Origin: Calditrichota bacterium
GTDB taxonomy: Bacteria > Zhuqueibacterota > Zhuqueibacteria > Zhuqueibacterales > Geothermadaptataceae
Direction: 5' to 3'
Assembly: GCA_008501545.1 (NCBI GenBank)
Contig: QQUM01000686.1
Coordinates: 1 to 6,543, forward strand
Length of the DNA stretch: 6,543 bases
Part shown: piece after piece, positions 1-6,163 of the stretch
How the letters are laid out: each line of letters opens with the position of its first letter
Position numbering within the stretch: the stretch's first letter is position 1
Position numbers and translations under genes: made by a program
The notes under the pieces: model-generated
Databases searched by the model: none
Told to the model about the DNA's origin: nothing
The model's input: only the letters and a program-made list of their open reading frames with translations

Positions 1-2237
1 GAGGCTGGATTATCGGCATTGCCGCGTGTAAACGCCAAAGTATAATTGACCGAAGTGGTCAGATCACCAGTCGCCCAGTCCCAGGTGACTTCCATGCCAC
101 GTGCGTTGCCGTAATCCTTGTTCACATAAAGACCATAAGGGATTTGGTCGTAGGTATAATAAATAGCGGTGCTCAGCAGGTTGTAGATATCTTTGTAGTA
201 AAGCGCCAAATCCAATCCCATTCCCGGCGCCAGTTCTTGCCAGACACCGATTTCATAATTCACCGTCTTTTCCGGCTCAAGGGTGGTATTGCCCATTGTG
301 GTGCCAAAGGGTTCGAGTGGCACGCGGAATTTGTTGTTAGCGAACATGGCATACATTGGCGGCGTCTGGAAAAAATGACCATAAGCAAAACGCACAACCG
401 CCTGATCAGAAAGCTGATAGGCCATGCCGACACGCGGGGAAAACTGAGTTTTTGCCGGCGCTTTCGGATATTCGCTCATAAAGGCCTGATCTTCAAAATA
501 CTGCTCGTTATCAGGATTCCTGCGATTCGTGGGGTAAACAAAATCCGAATTGAAATAGTCGTAACGCACGCCAAGATTGATCACCATTTCGTTGAATTCC
601 ATCTTGTCCTGAACGTAGGCTGAAGCTTCATAGGGCTTGACGTTATAAACACCAATGGTTTTGTCGGTGATAGGATTCTCTTCAAGTTCGAAAAATGGGA
701 ACTCGATCGTTCCAGTTTCGGGATCGACAATGGATTCATTTTCCATGCCGGTGCCCGCCCATTTATTACGAACATTGAACTTGTCTTGATCGACTTCGTG
801 CTGGATGAATTGCACGCCAAATTTCAAACTGTGTGTGTTGTTGGCTTGCCAATACATATCCCATTTCGCTGTGGCGTCTTTAAAAGTGCTCCACGATTGA
901 CCTCCCCATGGAGTGCCACCGGTGTCAAAACCGGAGTGGCCTGTGCCGCTGTATTTGGGATGAAGATAACGGGAGTCCAATGGATCTTCATATAAGTAAC
1001 TCGTGCTTTGACGATCAACATAGCTGAATTTCAAATCGTAAAACAACGACCTCGACAGCATGTGATTCATTGTCAACGAAGTCATATAGGTATCTGTGTA
1101 GCTTGTCTCGCGTGGATCAGGATTGTATTTCAAAATATGGCTATAGCCCTTGCCCTGCCAATCATTTGCTGTCAGCATACCTGAAATTTTAAGTTCAGGC
1201 GACACACGCCAAGTCACCTTACCAGTAAAGTTGTGTGACTGATTCTGAATCATGGAAACGTACGCGCTGTCTCCGGTTGATTCTGTGTGCCATTCCAGGG
1301 GATTTGAAGAGGTGTAATCGCTATAATCGCTGGGATTAAAAAGACGCTGACCATTTAAATGGCCGTTGTTGTTCTGGAAGCGATAATTCATAAAGAAGGT
1401 CAGCTTGTTGCCAAAGATCGGCCCTTCGAGACTCACACGGTAATCCTGGCTCAGGTTACGCGTCAGCCAGTCATCTTTGTTAAGGCCAAAGAATTTATCG
1501 CTGTTTCCTGTCGCATAATTGCTGAACGCGCTGGAAACGCGTCCCTTCCATTTTTCCGATCCTTCTTTGGTTACCATGTTGACAACACCGGACATGGCGT
1601 TGCCGTATTCAGCATTGAAGGTTCCTACTAACACTTCAAGCTCAGCGACAGCGTCCGTTTCAACACTAACCGTTTGCCCGGAGCCTCCAAATGCATTGTC
1701 AACCTGAATGCCGTCGATCAGGTAAGTGACCTCACCCGTGCGGCCGCCGCGAAAATTACTGCCAACAACACCTGCCTGAAGCTGGATGACCTCACCCACA
1801 CTTTGCACCGGCAGGATTTCGATTTCATCGGAACTGACGTTGCGAATGGTGTTGGTCTGATCTTTTTTAACCGTGATTTTATCGGCGGTTACGACCACTT
1901 CACTTCCGGCAATCACGGTCGAATTGAGTTTGGCTTCAACCTCGAAGGTGCGGTTTACGTTCACACGAGCACCCTCAATCGTCAGCGATTCATATCCAAG
2001 AAACTGAAATTTCACATCGTAAGAACCCGGCGGTACGTTAATAATGTAGAACGAGCCATCCGGACCGGCAGCAGCGCCGAGGGATGTGCCTAGCAAGATT
2101 ACATTTGCACCAGGCAGCGCTTCTCCAGTTTCCTTGTCAGTTACCGTTCCGGCTATCTTTCCGGTTGTCTGAGCAAATCCGGTTCCTGCAATCAGCAGAA
2201 ACGCTAAAACGAATAAGGCTGGTATGAATCTTCGCAT
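1..2237 (-). CDS. TonB-dependent outer-membrane receptor, N-terminal 745 residues (3' end outside window)
   Basis: The reading frame is open from the start codon to the left edge, with no stop in 745 codons. Residues 1-22 form a signal peptide (MRR, then a hydrophobic run, with likely cleavage GFA|Q). Residues about 27-104 are a carboxypeptidase-regulatory-like beta-sandwich (GTVTDKETGEALPGANV, PDGSFYI, PPGSYDV, GYES). A short stretch, SEVVVTADK at 112-120, resembles a TonB box. The plug domain spans about 125-226 and includes FRGGRTGEVTYLIDG at 162-176 and EYGNAMSGVVNMVTKEG at 210-226. Beta-barrel strands rich in aromatic and alternating residues follow. Family members import ligands across the outer membrane with TonB-ExbBD energy. 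Full length is usually 850-1000 residues, so the C-terminal barrel is missing here. An ATG two codons upstream (2243) is possible, but the GGAGAGG ribosome site is 6 nt from the 2237 start and touches the other. The substrate is not evident; a uronate-type oligosaccharide is an inference from the neighbours. Confidence 0.93.
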   Translation of the reverse strand, partial: MRRFIPALFVLAFLLIAGTGFAQTTGKIAGTVTDKETGEALPGANVILLGTSLGAAAGPDGSFYIINVPPGSYDVKFQFLGYESLTIEGARVNVNRTFEVEAKLNSTVIAGSEVVVTADKITVKKDQTNTIRNVSSDEIEILPVQSVGEVIQLQAGVVGSNFRGGRTGEVTYLIDGIQVDNAFGGSGQTVSVETDAVAELEVLVGTFNAEYGNAMSGVVNMVTKEGSEKWKGRVSSAFSNYATGNSDKFFGLNKDDWLTRNLSQDYRVSLEGPIFGNKLTFFMNYRFQNNNGHLNGQRLFNPSDYSDYTSSNPLEWHTESTGDSAYVSMIQNQSHNFTGKVTWRVSPELKISGMLTANDWQGKGYSHILKYNPDPRETSYTDTYMTSLTMNHMLSRSLFYDLKFSYVDRQSTSYLYEDPLDSRYLHPKYSGTGHSGFDTGGTPWGGQSWSTFKDATAKWDMYWQANNTHSLKFGVQFIQHEVDQDKFNVRNKWAGTGMENESIVDPETGTIEFPFFELEENPITDKTIGVYNVKPYEASAYVQDKMEFNEMVINLGVRYDYFNSDFVYPTNRRNPDNEQYFEDQAFMSEYPKAPAKTQFSPRVGMAYQLSDQAVVRFAYGHFFQTPPMYAMFANNKFRVPLEPFGTTMGNTTLEPEKTVNYEIGVWQELAPGMGLDLALYYKDIYNLLSTAIYYTYDQIPYGLYVNKDYGNARGMEVTWDWATGDLTTSVNYTLAFTRGNADNPA

Positions 2238-2243
2238 ATTCAT

Positions 2244-2250
2244 CCTCTCC
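2244..2250 (-). promoter_or_regulatory. Ribosome binding site of the TonB-dependent receptor
   Basis: The minus strand reads GGAGAGG, a strong Shine-Dalgarno match. It is 6 nt before the ATG at 2237 and directly abuts the ATG at 2243. This decides in favour of the 2237 start. Confidence 0.7.
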
Positions 2251-2314
2251 AGATTTAAGTGAGTTTTTTTGAAATTTTATTCGGATTCAACCTGTTCATT
2301 AAACACATCGCCTG

Positions 2315-2332
2315 ACCTTTCACGAGAAAGTA
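2315..2332. promoter_or_regulatory. Putative LacI-family operator, site 1 (receptor leader)
   Basis: The minus strand reads TACTTTCTCGTGAAAGGT, an 18-bp pseudo-palindrome with CG exactly at its centre (2323-2324), the hallmark of LacI-family operators. It shares TTCTCGTGAAAG with site 2 in opposite orientation and TACTTTCTCG with site 3. It lies 78 bp upstream of the receptor start codon, beside a gene for a LacI-type regulator. Binding is inferred. Confidence 0.6.
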
Positions 2333-2389
2333 TTTTTCCCAATATAAACCTGATTGGATTGATAGTTTTGTTATAAATAGATTTTATAA

Positions 2390-2417
2390 AAATTAGTACA
2401 GATCAGTCGTTTTACAA
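2390..2417 (-). promoter_or_regulatory. Weak candidate promoter for the receptor gene
   Basis: The minus strand has TTGTAA (2412-2417), a 16-nt spacer and TAATTT (2390-2395), a poor match to a housekeeping promoter in very AT-rich DNA. It would start transcription near 2383, between operator sites 2 and 1. Other AT-rich hexamers nearby (for example TATAAA just downstream) could serve instead, and promoter rules in FCB-type bacteria differ from E. coli. The rest of the 2251-2493 gap holds only the two operator sites. Confidence 0.2.
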
Positions 2418-2421
2418 AATT

Positions 2422-2439
2422 CAAGTTCTCGTGAAAGTA
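2422..2439. promoter_or_regulatory. Putative LacI-family operator, site 2 (upstream of receptor)
   Basis: The plus strand reads CAAGTTCTCGTGAAAGTA with CG at the centre (2430-2431), 15 of 18 bases matching the consensus TACTTTCTCGTGAAAGTA. The centre-to-centre distance to site 1 is 107 bp, close to ten helical turns, which would suit a DNA loop. Its left half is also part of a 14-nt block repeated in front of lacI (3581-3594). Confidence 0.55.
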
Positions 2440-2493
2440 ACTATAAAAATTTAAACCCTCAATTCATGGGACAGAGCAGCACGGGGTGATTTG

Positions 2494-3510
2494 TTATTGA
2501 GATTTAAGTCTGAGGGATTGATTAATTTCGATTTCAGCCTGTAAATGCACATTTTGCGCAATCGTCTTTCCTGAGGTACCGATTTCTTCAACAAGTAAAT
2601 TTAGCGCTTTCTGTCCAACAGCCTTGGGAGAACCATCGATAACCGTCAGCGTCGGATACAAAAAAGTGGCAAACTCGTGGTGTCCAAATGCAACAATACC
2701 GAGATCCTCTGGAATACGAATCCCTGCTTCACGCGCAGCATCATAGGTGCCTTGTGCTATAATGTCATTGGCTGCAAAAATTACTTCAGGTTTATTTTCG
2801 AGTGAAAACAACTTTTTAAAACCTTTGTATCCTGAATTTCGATCGAACATTTCTTTAATAATCCAGTCATTGTTCACCGGAATATTATTTTCTGCAAGCG
2901 CTTTTCTATATCCTTCACAACGCATTTTCGCAACTGAGAAATCAGAGTACCCTCCCAGATGAGCGATTTTCGTGTAACCTTGTTGAATTACAAAGGAAAC
3001 AAGCTTAAAAGCAGCCTGCACATTATCTATGCCAACGCAACTGAATCCTGCATCCTTGATGGAACGATCGAAGAAAACAAGGGGTGTTTTCGTTCGTTTA
3101 ACGATTTCAAATATTTCCCTGTCAGTTGTGTGCGTGGAAACCGCCACCAGGATACCATCAACTTGCAATGAAAGGAGCTTGAATATATTATTCTTTTCAA
3201 CTCGTTCACTCTCGCGCGAGCCAGCCATGATAATATCGTAGCCATGGTGTTCTGCCGCATCCATGATGCCATGCACCGTGTACGAAAAAAATGAATTTGA
3301 TATATCTGGAATTACAACACCGATGGTGTGAGATTTTTTGTTCTGCAACTGACTCGCCATACGATTGGGTATGTACCCCAATTCTTTGGCTACACCTCGA
3401 ACCTTTTCTTTCATTTCATGCGAAATATCAGAGTGATCGCGCAAAGCCTTCGAGACTGTCATTCGAGTAACGTTGAGTTGTTTGGCTATATCAATCTGTC
3501 GAATTTGCAT
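2494..3510 (-). CDS. LacI/GalR-family transcriptional regulator
   Basis: This 338-residue protein has the usual LacI-family length and order. The helix-turn-helix is at residues 5-24 (IDIAKQLNVTRMTVSKAL). The DNA-binding domain ends with ELGYIPN at 43-49 and a hinge helix (NRMASQLQNKKS, 49-60). A periplasmic-binding-protein-like effector domain follows from about 62 (TIGVVIPDISNSFF, VDGILVAV, FFDRS at 147-150, GIDN at 160-163, ANDIIAQG, GIRIPEDLGIVAF). It should bind a sugar or sugar derivative and act as a dimer on operators with a central CG. No clear ribosome site precedes the ATG, but an in-frame TAA two codons upstream excludes a longer product. Three candidate operators flank the gene, suggesting autoregulation and control of the downstream receptor. 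One sampled 60-base stretch (2761-2820) is only 28% GC, against 58% for a sample in kdgK (4801-4860). The effector is unknown. Confidence 0.95.
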   Translation of the reverse strand: MQIRQIDIAKQLNVTRMTVSKALRDHSDISHEMKEKVRGVAKELGYIPNRMASQLQNKKSHTIGVVIPDISNSFFSYTVHGIMDAAEHHGYDIIMAGSRESERVEKNNIFKLLSLQVDGILVAVSTHTTDREIFEIVKRTKTPLVFFDRSIKDAGFSCVGIDNVQAAFKLVSFVIQQGYTKIAHLGGYSDFSVAKMRCEGYRKALAENNIPVNNDWIIKEMFDRNSGYKGFKKLFSLENKPEVIFAANDIIAQGTYDAAREAGIRIPEDLGIVAFGHHEFATFLYPTLTVIDGSPKAVGQKALNLLVEEIGTSGKTIAQNVHLQAEIEINQSLRLKSQ

Positions 3511-3548
3511 AATTTACATTTTGTAATACAATTTGTTTGAACACAGAA

Positions 3549-3566
3549 GACTTTACCGAGAAAGTA
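3549..3566. promoter_or_regulatory. Putative LacI-family operator, site 3 (upstream of lacI)
   Basis: The minus strand reads TACTTTCTCGGTAAAGTC with the central CG at 3557-3558, and ACTTT/AAAGT arms match perfectly. It is 39 bp upstream of the lacI start codon and overlaps the candidate -10 box, as expected for autorepression. It shares TACTTTCTCG with site 1. Confidence 0.55.
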
Positions 3567-3589
3567 CAGCATACTTTAATAAAACTCAA
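3561..3589 (-). promoter_or_regulatory. Candidate lacI promoter
   Basis: The minus strand has TTGAGT (3584-3589) and TACTTT (3561-3566) with an ideal 17-nt spacer. Both boxes are partial matches to the sigma-70 consensus (4/6 and 3/6). The -10 box falls inside operator site 3, so a bound repressor would block it. The rest of the 3511-3699 gap is AT-rich with no gene. Confidence 0.35.
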
Positions 3590-3698
3590 GTTCTTTTTGA
3601 AAAACGATTTAAATTAATAAAAAACAATAATTAATCGCACCGAGACTATTTTTAATTCAATATGTGATCTTGTTATATTTTCTCAGATAGAATGTTGA

Positions 3699-3724
3699 GT
3701 TAGTGTGAGATTATCACCACTAAC
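3699..3724 (-). other. Short hairpin at the end of the truncated gene
   Basis: GTTAGTG (3699-3705) and CACTAAC (3718-3724) form a perfect 7-bp stem over a 12-nt loop that can pair slightly further. It overlaps the stop codon of the truncated gene. The stem is AT-rich and no T-run follows on the minus strand, so it is a poor intrinsic terminator. Confidence 0.25.
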
Positions 3725-4023
3725 ATGAAATTTTTGGATGAAAGAGAAACAAACGCGTCGCCTGTTTTTATAATGTCACTCAAACCACCAATGTCATTTA
3801 TCATGTTTTCCATAACCTGCCGTAGCAGCGCGGAGTCATAAGACGTTGCTGTCGCCACCGACACTTTAGATTTTTCCCCGGCCACACCGCCAAAAAGCTG
3901 GCTGTTAATTACTCCCCCTACAGGTAAGGCGCCCGTGGTTGCGCTCATTGTTTTTAGAAAATCACGTCGTGAATAAGGGTGCGCGAGTGTATTGATTCTG
4001 TTTGAATATTTTGAGCAACGCAT
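3700..4023 (-). pseudogene. Truncated Tat-signal protein, probable DUF362-family remnant
   Basis: The frame encodes 107 residues. A good ribosome site (AAAGG, 7 nt before ATG) and a twin-arginine motif (SRRDFLK, residues 18-24) followed by a weakly hydrophobic stretch point to Tat export. Residues 51-92 (KSKVSVATATSYDSALLRQV, then IGGLSDIIKTGDAF) look like the start of the DUF362 domain, where a lysine-containing IKPN-type motif normally follows GD. Here that motif is absent: after about residue 92 (near 3747) the sequence becomes FVSLSSKNFMLVVIISH and stops. DUF362 proteins normally run to about 300 residues or more, and I find no continuation in any frame before lacI. I therefore read it as a gene that lost its 3' part. 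A short intact Tat substrate is the alternative. The family assignment is from motif memory. Confidence 0.6.
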
Positions 4024-4093
4024 GGCTTTACCTTTCCTTGGTTAGAATGATGTCACGATAATATGGTGCAGTTTCGGCTATAAAGATAGCTCA

Positions 4094-4280
4094 GCCCGAA
4101 CCCACCCCTGACCGCTGCTCATCGGCTTCGCCGTTCGCAATGGTCTGCCCCTCCCAGGATGGGAATTGGGAATCGCCTCGGACTAAATCCCATCCTGGGA
4201 GAGGACAGACCGATGCGAACGGCGAAGCCGATGAGCAGCGGTCAGGCGATGTCCTGAACGTAGTCGAAGGGGGTGGATTA
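4094..4280. repeat. Composite palindromic repeat element between kdgK and the truncated gene
   Basis: The segment is bounded by CCCACCCC (4101-4108) on the left and its near inverted copy GGGGTGG (4270-4276) on the right, and encloses the long palindrome at 4107-4246. Its right part includes TCCTGAACGTAGTCGAAGGG (4251-4270), and the left part CCCACCCCTGACC. I recall motifs of both kinds as common dispersed repeats in environmental bacterial genomes, but that cannot be checked here. No protein is credibly encoded. It starts 18 nt after the kdgK stop codon, so it would lie in the 3' part of the operon mRNA. It may be a non-autonomous mobile or REP/BIME-like element; exact ends are uncertain. 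Confidence 0.6.
4107..4246. repeat. Long near-perfect inverted repeat (58/59-nt arms, 23-nt loop)
   Basis: The left arm (4107-4164) and right arm (4188-4246) are reverse complements, with three mismatches and one single-base gap by eye. The outer 33 bp (4107-4139 against 4214-4246) and the inner 13 bp (4152-4164 against 4188-4200) pair perfectly. Each arm also contains smaller palindromes: GGCTTCGCC inside a GACC...GGTC frame, and TCCCAGGATGGGA. The DNA could extrude a cruciform, and the transcript would fold into a very stable hairpin that could end or protect the kdgK mRNA. No T-run follows, so it is not a standard terminator. Confidence 0.9.
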
Positions 4281-4298
4281 GCGCTATGCTGAGTAATC

Positions 4299-5390
4299 TT
4301 ACCGAACCACACGCCCGGAGGCCGAACCACCCATCAAAGCTTCCACTTCTTTGCGAGTTGAGATATTAAAATCGCCTTTGATGGAATGCTTGAGGCATGA
4401 GGCGGCCACTGCATACTTCACTGCAGTCTGCGGCTCGCTGAGTTCCGGTGTGGTCAGGGAAAAGATCAACCCGCCGGCAAAAGAATCACCACCGCCAACG
4501 CGATCGACTATATTTTTAATCTGATAGGATTGATAGTTATCGTCTGCGTCCAGAGGCGCGAAATACGGCTTGTCTTCCGCGGCCACGTAAAGCATAGCGC
4601 CCCAATTGTTGTGGGATGCGGAAAGACTCTCGCGCAGAGTAATGCCCACATGACTGACATTAGGGAATTGCTGCGAAACCTGGCGGGCGACGTCAGGATA
4701 GCGGGAGGTGTCCAGCTCACCGGAATGCACGTCGGTGTCGCCAGCCTGAATGCCGAGCACATCGTGGCAATCCTCTTCATTGGCGATGACGACATCAATA
4801 TAAGGCAAGATTTTGCGCATGTTTTCCTGCGCCAGCTCGCGCGCTGGTTTGCCGGACTCCCACTTCCAAAGCTTGCCACGGAAATTCAGATCGAGGGAGA
4901 CCTGCGCGTCGGCGGCTTTAGCTTTTTGCGCTGCGGTCAGCGTCGCTTCGGCGGCGTTTTTAGATAGCGCCGGTGTGATGCCACTCAAATGCAGCCACTG
5001 CGCGCCATCAAAAATATTGTCCCAATCATATTTATCCGCAGGAGTTATCGCTACAGCCGAATCAGCGCGGTCATAAACAACGTTGCTCGGGCGCTGATTG
5101 GCGCCAGTTTCGAGAAAGTAAAGACCCAACCGACCTTCATCGGTGCGCAGGATGTACTGGGTGTCGACGCCCATGGCACGAACGGAATCGACCGTTGCGT
5201 CTGCCAGTGTATGCTTCGGCAAAGCGGTTACGTAGCGGGCTGTGCCACCAAAATTGCAAATGGAAACAGCAACGCTTGCTTCAGCGCCGGCATAGGTGAC
5301 CTCAATCATACGCGTCTGACGTAAACGCAGGTTTGCAGGAGCAGCCATGCGCCCCATGATTTCTCCAAAAGTTACTACTGCTTTACTCAT
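4299..5390 (-). CDS. kdgK: PfkB-family sugar kinase, probable 2-keto-3-deoxygluconate kinase
   Basis: The 363-residue product is a ribokinase/PfkB-fold cytoplasmic kinase. The N-terminus VVTFGEIMGRM (5-15) and YAGAEASVAVS (33-43) form the substrate-binding face. YFLETGANQRPSNVVYDRA (91-109) and LDLNFRGKLW (166-175) are typical of the KDG kinase subgroup. VDRVGGGDSFAGGLIF (295-310) is the PfkB signature with the anion hole and catalytic base Asp302. The ending KHSIKGDF...SGRV also fits KDG kinases of FCB bacteria and Firmicutes. The reaction is KDG + ATP to KDPG, which feeds the aldolase encoded just upstream. A longer in-frame start exists at 5420, but GTGAGG lies 8 nt before the ATG at 5390 and the family N-terminus begins here. 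Other PfkB substrates (fructose, ribose) are less likely, given the neighbour and motifs. Confidence 0.9.
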   Translation of the reverse strand: MSKAVVTFGEIMGRMAAPANLRLRQTRMIEVTYAGAEASVAVSICNFGGTARYVTALPKHTLADATVDSVRAMGVDTQYILRTDEGRLGLYFLETGANQRPSNVVYDRADSAVAITPADKYDWDNIFDGAQWLHLSGITPALSKNAAEATLTAAQKAKAADAQVSLDLNFRGKLWKWESGKPARELAQENMRKILPYIDVVIANEEDCHDVLGIQAGDTDVHSGELDTSRYPDVARQVSQQFPNVSHVGITLRESLSASHNNWGAMLYVAAEDKPYFAPLDADDNYQSYQIKNIVDRVGGGDSFAGGLIFSLTTPELSEPQTAVKYAVAASCLKHSIKGDFNISTRKEVEALMGGSASGRVVR

Positions 5391-5421
5391 TTTATAATCC
5401 TCACTTTTTAGTCGTGCCAAA

Positions 5422-5448
5422 CGCCAGGCACATCTGAAGTGCCTGGCG
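5422..5448 (-). other. Intercistronic stem-loop between eda and kdgK
   Basis: CGCCAGGCAC (5422-5431) and GTGCCTGGCG (5439-5448) form a perfect 10-bp GC-rich stem over the 7-nt loop ATCTGAA (plus-strand reading). It lies in the 88-nt gap after eda and 31 nt before the kdgK ATG. No T-run follows on either strand, so it is not a typical terminator. It could be an mRNA processing or stability element that sets the eda:kdgK ratio, or a REP-like repeat. Confidence 0.7.
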
Positions 5449-5478
5449 CTCTCAAATATTAGTATTTCTTTTTACCAC

Positions 5479-6132
5479 TCACATTGATTCGTCCAGAATC
5501 TGCCGCACTTCAGCAGCACGGGCAGTAATTCCAGCCCAGTCTTCCATCTCAACCAGCTCTTTTTTAACAATCCATGTGCCGCCGACCGCTGGTATGTTTG
5601 GCTCATTCAGATAAGCAACCATGTTTTCAGAATTCACCCCGCCCAGCGGAAAGTATCGAATGCCCAAATGTTTGTAAGGTGCGCCCATGCTGCGCAGGTA
5701 TGTCAATCCACCCATGGCTTCCGCCGGAAAAAATTTCACTAATCGACAGCCATACTCGATTGCGGCTTCCAGTTCGGATGGAGTGGCAATGCCCGGCGCA
5801 AACGGTAATCCGACCTTCTCAGCCGCTTGAATTACTTTGGGATTCATTCCGGGTGCTACGCCAAAATCAGCACCTGCCGCTTTAACGTGCTCCACCTGTT
5901 CCGGCGTCAATATGGTGCCGACTCCTACCAGCATCTTCGGTACATTGGCACAAATTGCCTTAAGCGCATCCAATGCAGCCGGAGTGCGAAAGGTCAATTC
6001 AATGGCATCGATGCCACCGGCCAGCAAAGCTTTTGCAATGGGAACGGCATGCTCCGGTTTCTCAACAGAGAAGCCTGCGGCAACGCCAGATTTCTCCAAC
6101 CGTCGTATTGTTTGCTCAGGAAATTTCATCAT
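5479..6132 (-). CDS. eda: KHG/KDPG aldolase (2-dehydro-3-deoxy-6-phosphogluconate aldolase)
   Basis: The 217-residue protein is a class I Schiff-base aldolase with a TIM barrel, cytoplasmic and normally trimeric. It splits KDPG to pyruvate and glyceraldehyde-3-phosphate, the step after KdgK; family members also act on 4-hydroxy-2-oxoglutarate. Catalytic residues fall at the same numbers as in E. coli Eda: Glu45 and Arg49 in IELTFRT (44-50), Thr73 in GVGTIL (70-75), and the Schiff-base Lys133 in RLVKFFPAEAMGG (130-142). The phosphate-site region reads FPLGGVNSEN (161-170) and GGTWIV (184-189). In E. coli the first of these is PTGG, so Leu replaces Thr here. GGAG lies 9 nt before the first of two adjacent ATG codons, which I chose as the start. 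It sits 31 nt after the small lipoprotein gene and 88 nt before kdgK, all in one direction, implying an operon. Confidence 0.95.
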   Translation of the reverse strand: MMKFPEQTIRRLEKSGVAAGFSVEKPEHAVPIAKALLAGGIDAIELTFRTPAALDALKAICANVPKMLVGVGTILTPEQVEHVKAAGADFGVAPGMNPKVIQAAEKVGLPFAPGIATPSELEAAIEYGCRLVKFFPAEAMGGLTYLRSMGAPYKHLGIRYFPLGGVNSENMVAYLNEPNIPAVGGTWIVKKELVEMEDWAGITARAAEVRQILDESM

Positions 6133-6163
6133 ACTATAGTTCTCCAGAATTATCGTTTAAAGA

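Noticed and set aside
144..623. 159-codon open frame on the plus strand
   Set aside because: It is antisense to the receptor barrel, which has a continuous, recognisable frame. Its translation lacks domain features.
2440..2493. Possible terminator after lacI
   Set aside because: I found no stable stem followed by a T-run on the minus strand. lacI may be co-transcribed with the receptor or end by another route.
4091..4330. 79-codon minus-strand open frame across the palindrome
   Set aside because: It runs through both arms of the inverted repeat and overlaps the end of kdgK. The product is low-complexity, Pro/Ser-rich and unlike a protein.
4521..4540. 20-nt stretch matching 2350-2369 at 18 positions (CTGATAGGATTGATAGTTAT)
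   Set aside because: One copy is within kdgK coding sequence and the other in AT-rich intergenic DNA. Low-complexity composition makes a chance match plausible, and there is no symmetry or context.
4530..4967. 145-codon open frame on the plus strand
   Set aside because: It is antisense to kdgK in a GC-richer region; the kinase frame has clear family motifs and this one has none.
5110..5119. CGAGAAAGTA, a half-match to the LacI operator inside kdgK
   Set aside because: Only one half matches, and it encodes the conserved FLET residues of the kinase, so coding constraint explains it.
5391..5420. Ten-codon N-terminal extension of kdgK
   Set aside because: The ribosome site GTGAGG lies inside this stretch, 8 nt before the ATG at 5390, and the family N-terminus begins at that ATG.
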